From Proales similis (Eukaryota > Rotifera > Eurotatoria > Ploima > Proalidae), in contig JAGVRJ010000009.1 in NCBI GenBank assembly GCA_019059635.1, positions 1,618,320-1,682,319 on the forward strand: a DNA stretch of 64,000 bases. Reading direction: 5' to 3'. Position numbers and translations under genes: made by a program. The notes under the pieces are model-generated. The model was not told the DNA's origin. It ran no database searches and saw only the letters and a list, made by a program, of their open reading frames with translations. Below, one piece after another: positions 9,891 to 23,000 of this stretch; positions within the stretch are counted from its first letter, which is position 1, and every line of letters starts with the position of its first letter.

Positions 9891-10260
9891 TTTCAATTAT
9901 TCGAGCATTCCCTTTTACCAGTCTCTAAAAAGATGAGCATGCCTTTTCTAAATTGGCAATTTCTCAAAAAAACTCAAATAAACTTAAAGACAATTATCTT
10001 ATAACGACAATCAATAAATTTAACATTTCGAAGACGAGACGCCTTCTTTCCCGACCTAATGACACCTTGAAGAATCTCTCTGAAACGCATGGTTGACTCA
10101 GGAAATTAACTCGGAGATAAAATTAGAAATTATGCCCTTTAATGAGTCATTGGTAAAAAAGCTTTAAATATGGTTGAATATTATTTTATTTTATTTTATT
10201 TAGAGATAAGAACTGAATTTCAACTCCTGTATCGATTAACAAGAGACAATTCATTCAAAA
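9891..10260. other. intergenic spacer with short (ATTTT) repeat
   Basis: Non-coding AT-rich DNA. It holds AATAAA-type signals soon after the preceding stop codon and a short ATTTT tract at about 10184-10202. Confidence 0.5.
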
Positions 10261-10261
10261 G

Positions 10262-12756
10262 ATGAAACTAGGCGCCGAGTTAGGGCTTTTTATATGGGTT
10301 TCCTCATTGGTATAGTATTTTCAAACTTTGAAAACATCTAGCTTTTTTCACCACGCTCTAAAATTCAAAGGTTTTAGCAGCCAAATGCGACCTTATCTAT
10401 TTATTTGCGCATAACAAAGTCACAAGCGAAGAGCAAAAGTATTGTGCTGTGCGTCGCAAAGCTGGCAATGAAGAAAATTTAAACTTGGTGTTTAATTTGA
10501 CGAACTTGGCGCCTTTTAATGGATGTGGCTCGCCAACTAGAGTTGAACCATTTACCCAAACAGTTTATTTTAATGTTGGAAAACCAAATTTTCTTTGTAA
10601 ATTTTCAATAATGATGAACAATGTAAGAAAGCCGAACACCAGAATAGTGATTATTGGCACCGATGGACCACTGGTTAGTTTCATTTCTTAAGAAACCTGC
10701 TTCTTACTGCTGGGTGAAATGTGCAAAACTCTTTTAGGAATTAGATATTGACGTAAACTTTACAACAGTATTTCTTCCCCAAGCATATGCCAATAGTTTG
10801 ACGGTAAAGAATTGAGAAGAGAATTGCTACTTTATCAATAATTCGATTGAATGAAAAACAATCAAGGATTTCGCAAGCAATCCCCGAGATTTTGTGATTA
10901 AAATGGAACGCGCCTTAGGCTATGATCATTCTCACCTTCTTCTTTGGTTCATATCTGTTGTTGTAGTCCTAATAGGAGCAATTTTAAACAAGCGCAACTT
11001 TATAATTGGGTAAAATCATAGTCAAGCAAACTACTCATTCTAAAAACAAAATTCATCTTTTTTTTAGCTTGTATAAGAAGACGAAAATTTTGAGTCTAAT
11101 AAATAGACACAGAAATCAGTACTTTGATGATCCAGAAATAAAGAGAAAGGAACTGAACACCACTGAGCACAAAGGAGTTTACCGAAAACGTGATGAAGAT
11201 GATTTGTCGCATGAGAAGCAAAACGAAGATGCCCAAGAGAATAAAATATATTTATTCATATTTGAGAAGGACAAGCACGATCTAGACGATTTGGAAATCG
11301 ATATTGAGCTAGATGTTGTTGGTTACTTCATAATCCCAATTTTCATTATTCCGGCTGTTGTTTTCCTGCTTCTTCTCTACTTTGCCTACGATGTGTTTGG
11401 TAAGCTGAAAGGAAATTTTAAAAACTCTGGGCCCAGTTTTGAAGATATAATTAAGTTTATGTGGTCTTGGTTGGATTCGGAATTGGTTCAGTTGGTTCTT
11501 TGTTTCGTCTTGGTGGCAGAATTGTGGATAAATTAAATTTTCTCAATTACAGGTAAATAAATGAATGACGATCTTTTCTTGGCATCTTTTTGATGAAAAG
11601 AAAAATAGAATTCGCCGAAACAATTTGCCAATTCTTAAACTTCAACCATCTGTCAAACGCATCATTCTCGCAGTCTTATGCTTGGCATTCGTTATCACAT
11701 GGTTTGTACTCCGTAAGAAAAGGTTCGTACTATTTTGCTTCACACAAGTCAGCTTGAGTCAGCAAATTAATTAAATTTTAAGCTATGGGTGGATCCTCCA
11801 AAATATTTGTGCAATCGCATTTGTGCTTAACTCCTTATCTGTGTTTCGATTCCGTTCCTTCAAAATCGTCTCGCTTATACTTTTCGCGTTTTTCATTTAT
11901 GACATATTCATGGTCTTTATAACCCCTTTGATAATTGGAGTGAGTTTATTTGGAAGTTGAAAAATCAAACTCGAAACTTAGTTATTTATTTAGGACAGTA
12001 TTATGGTTGCCGCTGTCACCGGAGGGCGTGCAGATCCTGACGAAAAAAACGTATGCTAAAACATTTTTATTTCTCTTCTAAAATAATTTTTTTGATGATA
12101 CAATTCAAGAACATCATTGAATTTGGTTTGACTTCTGATATAAATAGAGTGAGTAATGTGCACTTTTTTAATTGACTAGTTTTTAATCGTGAAATCTTAA
12201 GTTACCAATCGTCCTCACACTGCCGTTCATATCATGGTACCGGAGACTTTGCAGCATCATAAGTACATATGATTACGCTCTTCTTGGCCTCGGCGATCTT
12301 GTAATCCCGGGACTATGTGTGAATTACGGGATTACTTATGACACTGCGGCGTCAAACAGCTACCCAATCTATTTTGCACTCAATATGCTAGGTAGTAAAT
12401 AGAATTAAAGGCCATTAAAAAGCGAAACTTATTTTGTTTTAGGCTATATTGTTGGACTCTCCCTGGCGCTCTTGGCATTGATTTTAATGAGAACTTCTCA
12501 GCCAGCTCTTCTGTATATTGTTCCGGTGATGCTAATCTTAAACCTAGTGGTGGCTCTTTTTCGTCGCGAGATTAAGCTTTTCTGGTCGGGCGATATGATC
12601 AAAAAATTCGTTGATGTCAACACTGGTGAAACAAAGGATCTAGATAAATATCGAACCAAAAGGGCTGGGTTGTTTAACATACTCAAGTTTTCCCGGCGAG
12701 ATTACTTACAGCGAGTTAAGGGAAAATTTGAAAGCAGCCCAAAAGAAAAATATTGA
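10262..12756 (+). CDS. SPPL2: signal peptide peptidase-like 2 (SPPL2-type) intramembrane aspartyl protease, about 12 exons
   Basis: GxGD-type intramembrane protease expected in endosome/lysosome membranes, where SPPL2 enzymes cleave type II membrane protein stubs. Exons traced: 10378-10673 and 10738-10803 (luminal PA-type domain), 10867-11009 (first membrane helix), 11068-11399, 11456-11552, 11609-11722, 11783-11939, 11994-12050, 12110-12148, 12202-12391 and 12443-12756. Both catalytic aspartates are present: Tyr-Asp in the exon at 11783-11939 and Gly-Leu-Gly-Asp in the exon at 12202-12391. The Pro-Ala-Leu motif follows in the last exon. Introns are 40-70 bp. The acidic loop between helices 1 and 2 is longer than average. 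The signal-peptide exon is unresolved: either ATG at 10262 or the one at 10294, the latter matching the phase of the next exon. Confidence 0.9.
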
Positions 12757-12953
12757 CATTATTATTTTATAACTAAGTAACTAACTTCCCAATTCAATAG
12801 CGATATGCTCTTTGAAAATGTTTAAAATAAAGAAGAATGCAGATCTAGTTGAGTTTATTATATAGATTGACTTAACGACAGAAACTTTTTAACTAAATGA
12901 TTAATGCCCCAAAAATGAGAAATATCGTTCTCTTCTCCGCTACTTTTTTTTAG

Positions 12954-13334
12954 TCAATCTTTTCCTACAAGTCGAATTGAAGTCACGCTAGGACGTTTGA
13001 AGCGAAATTTGTTCAAAGGCGAAGCTCTGTGACCATTAAGCGATTCTTCCAACTTTTCCAAGTTCACCAGATCATCGTTGAGCTCCTTTTTAAACTCAAT
13101 AATTCGCTTTTCAAAATTGTCTTGGTCTTCGGATTGCTCAACATTTCGACCAACTGCCCAGCTAGGACGTTTCTGATTCTGTGCGTTCTTTAGTGAGTCT
13201 AGTAGCTGTTCTAGTTGCTCCAATTGCTCTATATCTCGACCAACTGCCCAACTTGGTCGCTTGCCAAGTTCAGCAGCAAAGCATGCGCTGAAAAGAAGCA
13301 GAATGCTGGCGATTGTTATCTTTCCTGTTAACAT
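12954..13334 (-). CDS. neuropeptide-like precursor with two PSWAVG copies
   Basis: Secreted precursor of 126 residues with a clear N-terminal signal peptide (hydrophobic core about residues 7-20). Three Lys-Arg dibasic sites each precede Pro-Ser: two copies of PSWAVG followed by Arg (coding near 13237-13262 and 13147-13172) and a C-terminal PSVTSIRLVG followed by Lys-Asp and stop (near 12954-12997). Gly followed by a single basic residue suggests amidated PSWAV and PSVTSIRLV peptides after processing by furin/PC enzymes and PAM. The spacers are Glu/Gln/Leu-rich, as is common in such precursors. The downstream cleavage site is monobasic, so the exact ends are uncertain. I recognise no established family; the P-x-x-x-V-amide ending loosely recalls the lophotrochozoan Mytilus inhibitory peptides, which is only a hint. 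It has no intron and converges on SPPL2. Confidence 0.75.
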   Translation of the reverse strand: MLTGKITIASILLLFSACFAAELGKRPSWAVGRDIEQLEQLEQLLDSLKNAQNQKRPSWAVGRNVEQSEDQDNFEKRIIEFKKELNDDLVNLEKLEESLNGHRASPLNKFRFKRPSVTSIRLVGKD

Positions 13335-14007
13335 TTTCTTCTGAATAAATTAAATGAGTCTAAAAATAGAGAATATTCTGTAGAAAATAAAACCGATTGA
13401 AAACGGTAGGTAGACTTGAGGTGATCACATCATACCACTATTTATATGATTGAAAAAGGTTGTGGGCAAAATAAGGCGTTGTGAATTGTCAGCAATATTC
13501 ATCTATTAGATTAAACCAATGCAAAAGAACTCAACTAGAGGAATGACTGGAGGCAGAGAAGAGCTCAAGAAAAAATCAGAAAAATATACCACGCTAACAA
13601 CGCCCTAACTTGATTCAATTCACTTGTTAGACAAGCGAAATTTCTGGAGGAACAACGCTGTATTGGCTTTTGTGTAATTAACTTGAAGTATTACGATGTC
13701 TCTTACGCAAATCAAATTCTGCGTCCTTATTTTATGATGGATCCATTTTTAATCAAATAAAACATCTGCGTGTGCGCTCGTTTGCGTTCAGGTTTTCTGG
13801 CATCCGCCTATCCTCAAGCTATTTTACACACTCGATATAGATTTAATCTGAGTTAATCGAATCGAAAAATGTAACCCTGCACTACACTTATTAGGTTTCA
13901 TTTTGGCTTTAAAAGTCAAAATCAATCAAAGCAGTTATGATTGAGAGTCTGAGCTGGACTCCAAAAAATCTTTATTTTGGTCAAAATTATATCTCGAACT
14001 TGATCCA
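13335..14007. other. intergenic, upstream region of the peptide precursor gene
   Basis: No coding sequence found. It should contain the promoter of the minus-strand peptide precursor and the 3' end of the Roco gene, both on the minus strand. Confidence 0.5.
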
Positions 14008-17000
14008 TTAGTTTTTGCGCATCTCCTCAAATAGCAAAGCGTTGAATTCATCACTTTGGGCTTTGTTGCTTTTCATTTCAACTAAATCGCTTAAACGTAT
14101 AGCATTGGTTTGACGTTGGTGTTCTTCGCAGAGCCACAGTATCTTGCCTGATGCAAGCTGGCATCTTCCAAGTCCAATAAATTTCAGCAAGTTTAATTGA
14201 TTCAAGTAATTTTCTGAAGCTTCCTGAGATGCACCCGATGAACCAAGAAAATTGCGAGTGAATGATAATATAATGTATCGCTTCAGAGCTTCATAGGATT
14301 CTTTGATTGAAGCTGGATTTGAAACGGAAGAGCTCGGAACAAATTCGGAAACTTTTAAACGTTCGTCTGAAATTTTCGACTGCGCCTGAGATCTCATTCG
14401 AGATCTTTGCAAGACTTCGCTCTTTTGATCAAGCATCTTGGCTTCCAACTGGTCCAAAATTTCGTCGATCTTACTTTTTTCGATAAGAGCCAATTCCAAG
14501 TCACTATGCTTGCATAGCTGGACTACTCGGCGAAGATAGGGTGCATGGTCTGAAGGAATGCTCGTGAGAAACTCATACTCAATCTCATTACTCATTGAAT
14601 GCCACTTTGTTTCGTGTTCGCACATGAATTTTAAACAAAGTTTAGTGACTCGCTCATTGTTGGTTCGCCTGTTGGCTGGTCTCCTTTTATTAAGGCTGCG
14701 CATTACATCATCCCTTGCCCAGGAGACAGATGTCTCCAAATCAGCTAGATCCACCATAATAACGCGAGGAAACGGACCACTTGAAGTTTGATCGGCCACG
14801 TTAGCTATCTGTCGAATGAATTTTCGTTGAGTTAGTTCAAATAATTCACTGAAGGCTGTTTGATTCTGTCTAGGGTCTCCAAGACTAATGTGAGTGTATT
14901 CCTCTTTGTTCTTAAGTTGTTGCTTTTTGAAAGGTTGAACACCAGCATTAGTCAACTCATTAAGAAGTTGATCAAATGCCTTATCGTTCTCAAGCTGAAA
15001 GTTTATTTCAATCATATTCAAGCAGCTGGCGATGCCGAGCTCTGTACTTCGCCATTCTTGCTTTGCCATTTGTGATCCGAATAAGCATAAGATAATTGGT
15101 AGCCTTAAATTGGACGCAAAACGAAACTCGCGCATGCAATTTTCCGATCTGGCATATTCGTTAGATACGCAGGCAATAAGCACTTGACAGTTTTTAATAC
15201 CATCTGCCATGTCTTCGTATAATGTCTTTTTAATGCCCACTTGTTCATAATCTATCCAAACCGAGTATCCTTTCCCTTCCAAAAAAGGCTTTAAAGAACG
15301 AGGGTCTCCCCACCCTAAGCTCATTGGGTCTTTTAAAGGAGTTCCTTAATAAAAACCAACTTAAATTCATTCAATAATTGAAACTAGGCTAAAATTTTGA
15401 ACCTTTAGAGATGGCGTCTTTGCTATTCATTCGGCAGTAGCTAATAAAGCATTGCAATTGTCGCTTTTTGTCCTCCTTGTGGTTTAAGCTTGTAAGCCGT
15501 TTGTCAATCAAGCCTAAAAGATCTGGGAGGCTTGTCTCGTATCTTTGCGGGGTATTTACTTTTATAAATAGCTCATGTGAGACTCGTGCCCCAATCGGCG
15601 TTTTCTGCCATTCAAAAGAGGAGCCAAGGGCTACTAATATATAAGGTTTACCAAGCATATTAACCGCAAGCTGGAAAGTGTCCACGCAAAACTTGTCTTC
15701 ACAAGAAGCATCGGATATACAAAATATTATGAGACGAGCGTTCCGTAGAATGATTCCAATCGAATCAACATTGAATTCAGCATTGGACTGAGCAGCGAAT
15801 ACATGCAAGCCATGTTTCTCTATGTCATCCCTTATCCGCAATGGTTCGAGTATTTCTCGATTGTTGGCATCATCAGAGGAGTAAACTAAAACAACGTCAT
15901 AGTTCATTTTCTGCCGTAAGATTCTCAAATCCCGAACATATGTTTGCATTTGAATATCAAAACTTTCAGTGTTTTCAGTTGGCATTTGAGTCATTAGTTC
16001 ACTGACTGACACGATATGAAAGGATTGACGACATTGGAGGAAAACAGTTCCTAGGCGAATCGCACGCATCACCAGTGAGGCTGAATACATGCTTAGATTT
16101 GGATCGATTGAGTTGCTATTCAGACAGTCCGGGCAAGGAAAGAAATATTCATATATAACTCCATTGAACGACTCGGCTATTAAACTCTCTAAAACTTCGT
16201 GTATTAGGAAAATTAGATTCTCAGGCTGAAGTCCGATGACATCGATCTCTATTTTATTTTCTGATTTCTGTATTTTGGCTGTGTGTTGGTTCTTTCTCAG
16301 TATACAGCCATGCTTCCAAAGGGCTTTGTTATCTGTAATTTGGTAGAGGCGAACTTGTGCTCGATTAAAAAGGCCTGGAGGTAAATACTCAAACGCGTAT
16401 ATCACTTTGGTTCGTTTGAGCTTTTTAGTGTCTTCTTTTTTCTCATCGGAAAAGAGAACTAAATCAGGTAGGCTGGGAGCTGATTCGGGCATTAGGCAGG
16501 GTACAAGATGGAGGCTTTGTTCTTTCATTGGAAAACTAAGATCAAATCTTTCTGTAAGTTTAAGGATCCAATCAAAAAGCGAACGGTCATAGCGGTTCCA
16601 GATTTCTGCCAGGTCTTCATGGCGTAAGCGTCCATCTTTAATGCAATCGTTTTTCACCGAGACAAGACATGCTAGCATGTCGACCATGAATTGAGGATTG
16701 ATCACTATTTGTTGACACAAGAATTGATTATTGAAATGCATGATTGAGCCAAGATCGTGTAAAAAACGTATAACTTGATTGAGTTCTGTTTTGTCAAATA
16801 TACCGTGCTTGCTTGCAAGCTTCTCAGACTCTTCAAATCGAATTAAATTTCGCTCTCTTTTCAACGCGATCAAGGCCTTTTCATAATCGAGCCAAACCTT
16901 GGGAATTTTTTCTCCCTAAAATGTTTTTTATTGATGATGCTTCAAAAGAGAAAAAATTCTTCTTACCATATATTTTTCATTTTGAGCAACCTTGAATATC

Positions 17001-20000
17001 TCTTGGGCTAGTTCGCTCACTCCTTTTCCGTTAAAAGAGGAAACAAAAAAGAATCCAACAATCTGTGAATATCTTCTTCTTAGACGCTCAGTGTCAATAT
17101 TATATTTCTGAACTTCATCAATATGAGTTCCGATGATCATGATAGGGCATTGTGGAGCATGACACTCGATCGAATTCAGCCAGAATTCAAGACCCGCATG
17201 ATCTGAGCCAAGTCTCACATTCCACACAAGCAAGTAAATCGATCGATTAGTCAGAAAAAATTGATGCGTATTGTAATATACTACTTGTCCAGCAAAATCA
17301 AATACTGAAAAAGTGAGAGTCTTTTCAGATCCTAGATCTACAACCCACTCACTGATATCAATTCCGTCAGTGACGTCCGGTATAGCTTCATTGCTGTTTT
17401 GAAATGTATTATTCATCAACGCCTTCATCAAACTAGTTTTTCCTGCTCCTCCTAGACCTTGAAGCATTAGCTTGGTTCGACGACACTCAACTGAGTCGCT
17501 GCCTAATCTATCAAGATAAGCGAGAACTGATTGTACTCCTCGATTCTGAATTTCCAACGGTGGAGTTTTCAAGCTTATGCATCCGGTCAAGTCCAATTCA
17601 GTAAGCTTAAGCTTTCCAAGCTGAGATGGAAGCGATTCTAAGTTAAGACAGTAGCGAAGCTTCAAAACCTTAAGTCTTCTTAGGGACTTGATGCCTCTTG
17701 GAATTCTTCTGAAAGCTTGGAAAGAAAAGTCCAAATATGTAAGTCGATAGTAGGAAAAAAACATCTTTGAGAATATAGAATCTCTTGATAATCCTTTTAC
17801 ATCTTCTGCTTCACCAGCTGCTTCTTCTTCGTCATTAGCAAGTAATTCTTGTTGAATCCCAAGCCGAGGATACTTTTTAAATATGTATGCGTTGAAGGCT
17901 TGAAGTTCGCGACCATCTAGGTAGCCATTCGCGTCCTTATCATACAATTCAAATGCTTCTTTGGCCTCATCCTGACTCATCAGATTTGGACAATACATGT
18001 TTTTGACTAAATCAAGATCAACTTGCATAAGGTGCCATTCGTTTTCACTTGAAGGAACAATTAAATTCACTCCTTGAAAAGCTAACCTTTCCAGCCGCGG
18101 ACTGCGAGATACAAGCTCATCAGAGACTTGAATCATTCTTGTTTGGGCTAAATGGATTGTTTCGAGTCCGGTTACTTCCATACCCTCTTCGAATTTTGGG
18201 AATTCTGAAATATTAATTCGTGACAGCACGAGAACTTTCAAGGTTTCAATTCTATAAATTGATAAGCTTTTAAGTGGTTGATTGTCAATAACTAAGCGGG
18301 TAAGATTCGATTTGGAAGCAAATATTTGAGGCGGAATTGAATTTAACTGGTTGTTGATCAATTCAAGATTAAGAAGCTCGGTAGAATTCGAAAAATCCAT
18401 GTCTATGATTTCTGTGTTGCTTATTCTAATACTGACCAATTTTGGAACATGTTTAAGAAGCTTTTTTGACAAAAAGACAGCCCTAGACGGATCCTTGTCA
18501 AAGTTTCCATTTCCATCTACTTCCATACTGCTTATAGTTGATGAATAGTTAGTATTGGCACGGGCCGCTTTCCTCATTAATTTCTCAAGGGTCTTATTTT
18601 CTTTCAAATGTAGATTAGCCAAGTTGAACTTGAGCGAGTTGCAGTATTTACAAGTTCCCGTCGACCATATTAGCTTTTTGTTTGTATTTATATAATCCTC
18701 CAAGGGTCTGCATGGTGGAAAACTCTCATGTTGTATTTGCTCCGAATAAACAATTAAATCAACTCCATGATCCCTTCCACTTGTATTTTTCATTAATCTC
18801 GAGCGAACTGAGTAAAATACTGGGACTTGAAGCGCTAAAAGACAAGAAACTTCAGAAAAATATGACAGAAGATCCTTTAATTTCTCTGAATCAGGGAACA
18901 AATCGCCCAATTCTAGGGAACTTGACTAATTTCAAATATTTTTTTATAAGTTACAATCATAAAATCAATGATCTGGCTTACTTTAGTCAAGTCAATCGCT
19001 CCCAAAAATACCATCAAGAGATAAATCGGTGTGAGAGTAATATCACTTTCTAGGATATTTAAACACTCAGTGGCGAGTAAATGGGGCCGATGAACATTAT
19101 AAGTCGGTTTCTGTTGATATTGACAAATTTTTTTTTCTCGATGGGCGCAGTATAAACTTACACAAGATATCTTATTAAGGGAGTCGAGTTTTGAGATTTT
19201 CGTTAAGAACTGTTGATCAACTTGGGCTGGTAAAAGAACTATAGGTCGAAAGCGTGTATTGGTCATTGACTCAGCCTCGACGGCACTATTTTCCTCATAA
19301 GAAATTGCATTTAGCTTACGAAATATTTCTGCGACTCGATCTGAACTGATTTCAGATATTGAATTCCAAATGTATCGGGCACTTAATGGATGATCACAGC
19401 CCAGGCAGCTCTTAGATAAGTGAAACGATGGATATTGTTCAATAGTCATTTCCCATATTTGATCTTCATTAAATACATCAAAAGGAACTGGTACAAAATC
19501 TGAATGCTGCTTGAAAAAAGAAATCCAATTGAAAACTCGATTAAGTATTGGAACTTGAATTTCAAGTTGCTCTGGTGGCTCATAATGACCAACAACTCTT
19601 TCCATGTTTGTTCCGACACAACTTGAAAGCATCGCCCAGAAGCCGCATGGATGAATCATATCGGAGTTAACGTCATAACAGAATGACCCTTTTCCAATAA
19701 CATTTAGAAGGACAAGGCCTTCTGCTTCATTAATCTCATCGACAACAGCAGCGCCAATAAGGTTTTTCTCATCTTTTCTGAATTCATAGCCGGTTGGAGT
19801 GTTTTGTATTGGAAACTCTGCTTCAAGATACATGCCAACTCTAAGCCCATACTCATTGCCAAGTTTTGACTGGGAAGTTTTAGAAAATTCTGCAAACCGT
19901 TTTTCATTAATTATATACAACCTACCTTGGGAGGCACATTAGGCATGTAAACTCCTAGAATGGCGTTATCCCTGAGTTGAAGAAGGAATCACATGGTTAA

Positions 20001-23000
20001 GATTGCTGCTGGACAATAAAATCGGTAAAACTTACGATGGACTTTTCTCCAACATATTTACTCGCACGAACGGGAATATTTCTACTTTAGAACCTCTCTC
20101 AATCGGAAAAGAACCAATTTTTTCGTAATTGTAATAAAATTCGCATTTGAAAATGTCATTATACTTGAGAAAGTTAAGCTACGTATTTCGGAAATTGTTT
20201 GTTAAATCTTACCTCTTCGAATAGTCGAACCAGAATTTTATCGCCTGTATTAATAAGCCAAGTTTCGGGTTTTTTAGAGCTTATTATTCCACTTCGCCTC
20301 TGGATCTCTTGCATCAAAGCTTGATGAGCATTCTTTAGACAAAACTAAAAAGTCAGCTAATCCAACAGGATCGAATGGCAGATGTTTACTTTTATTTGTA
20401 GATCAATCGGAACATTCTTTATCAATGATGAAGGTATTTGCGCAAGTTGAGTGGAAGACTAGTTTGTTTTAAAAGCAAAGTTGAACCGATTCTTTGAAAG
20501 ATAAGTTTACCTCTCCTGTGTATCTCTGATCTTCAATCATTTTAAATAAATAACTTGAACTGTCATCAATTTGGATCTGAGATCTGCCATATGAATCAAA
20601 AGCTTTTTTTAATTTGCATTTTTGCGCTTTTATTTGCCGATTCCTAGCGTTAAGGCCCACAACTGTACGCTCCATCGCTGCCTTATCACTAGGAATAAAG
20701 CATAAAATTGTTAGATTTTTCAAATTTAATCAATCAAAACTTACTCTATCATCAGACCAATATAAATAAATTCGGCTTGTAAAATTGAAGAGAAATTCAC
20801 CCAAAATCGATCACAACCAAATGGACTCAAACGCTGATTGCCGATAACTTTTGTATCTTCTTTACTAAACGTCAAAAGGGATCCTTGAGCTTGACGTTCA
20901 GCAGATATTGGCCTGGATGATATTCGAAACTGATGAGATTTCATCAGAGCTGGGGCATTGAAAAATGGATTCATATCGGTAAAAGCTCTCTGATTAAATC
21001 ATTTTGAACCATTCAATTTTAAAAATGTTGTTGAGAAAAAAGCCAAATGCTTACAAGAACAGTTTGACACCATTTGGAAGACTTATTGCAGTCTTGACAC
21101 CGATAAGCTGCCCCAGCGGATTTCGCATCATCAATTAATTTAAATCTGTGCTCACTGAACAGAAGATCTGATGCATTTTTATCCTGAAACCCTTCAAGAA
21201 TACCTAAATTAAAAGGAAAATAAGCAAAAAAAATTTAAAGAGGTATTACATTCGACCACTTCTTGCTTAATATTTGTCCAATATGTACCAACTTTTACAA
21301 GTCCTTCAATATTGCTTTCCCCATACTTAAGATAACTTTTAAAATCAAAAAATGAATATAATGCATGATATTATAAGCTCACCGTGTAAGGAACTGAATT
21401 TTTATACAAAATCCACTCAATTACAGTGGTGTACTCGGAGAACAAGAAAAATATTGCTTTAAGCTGTTGATCAAGCGTGTTGTTTACTAATCGTGTAAGG
21501 TCAATTACTCGCACAATCATTTCAATCGTTCCTTATTTTAGTGATCAAGTAAGCATCGTTTTAAAGTATCCGAAATTTTTTTTTACCTTGAGAAGGGTTT
21601 AAGCACAGTTGAAAGCTATAACATCCTTCTTTAAACCTTATATCGAAAGCTGAATCTAGCTCAATATTATGATCATGGCCAAAAATTTTGATGGTTTCGT
21701 GCCAAAGTGATTTGGGGACAACGCCAAATATTTGAAGGTTAAGGCTTAAAATGTTAAAATTTTCGTCAACAAACGAGTTCTTTTGCTTAATTTAAAATGA
21801 TCAAGAGTGGAGAATTAGAAAAATGGGGCGAAAACACTCACATTTGATTGAATATTTTTTAACATTTGAGATATTACCAAGTCTTGTTGTGAATCGAAAA
21901 CTTTGCAAGAAAGGTTCATATCATGAAAAATATTGGAGATTATTATCATGTCTTCTTGGCATGTGAATTCACAATAAGCGTCGCAATCCAAGCGCTCTGC
22001 TTGCGATGACTTTTCGATGAGTTTTTGGATCAATTGGCAAAACCATGGCACGTCAAAAACAATATAAGATAATCCATTTTCTGACTCAAACAGAAGTAAA
22101 TCACCCTTCATTCATTATTTAAAGATTATCAGGATCAAAAATTAGAACTTAAGTTTACCAATTCATTTTTGAATTGAATCGTTTCCATGACAAGACTATT
22201 TAAATCAGATGATGTCTGTATTTGAGTTTTGATTTCGATGCTTTCACGATAAACGTGATCAATGATTGTCTCTAACGTTGTTATTTTAACTCCGGTATCA
22301 GATTTTGATTGAATTGAACTTTCTACATCTTCGTATATAGCTGGCTTGAAACGGTTTTTTAGAGACGCTTTAATCGAATAGACTAACTCCTCATGAAGCT
22401 TTAAAAATAAACATTGAACGTGTGGGGTCATTATTTTAACAAAGTTCAAATCTTATACCTTAGAATCAAGATCTTGAAAAATAAAAAATCTAACTAGAAA
22501 TATGAACAATAATAGAAGCAATATCAACATATTTTTCAATGACATTTAATACTTACTATCTCGACTTTCTATTGAACTTTTTAGCTTTTTAATATTCGCT
22601 CTCACCTCAAGCTTATCTCTTAATCTTTCTTCTTCAAAAAAGTCGCTTTTTTTCAATTCTCTTTTAATCAAATAAATTAACTTTGGTTTCTTTAAAGACG
22701 AAGTAATAAAAATAATTACCTAAAGAATTGTTCTTCTTCTTTATCTATTTGCGCAATTAATTTGTTTAGTCTTTCAAACAACCGCTCTGAAAGAGCGCTG
22801 AGCTTAAATGAGTCATTCTGGCTCTTAATCAGAATAGTAAGCGTGATGTAGTTGTGTTTGAGAATTATTTCGCCCACTAGAATCTCAAAGAGGCGATCGA
22901 TTAGAAATTCGTTTTCTTCGACACAAACAATTGATAAAGCGTTTGGAGTGTAAACTTTAAGTGAAAAATCCATTCTTAGTTCAAACACATTCAGCTTATT

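Noticed and set aside
18913-18954. A 29-bp ultra-short intron in the Roco gene
   Set aside because: An alternative GTAAGC donor upstream gives a 56-bp intron in the same phase, matching the size of the other introns.
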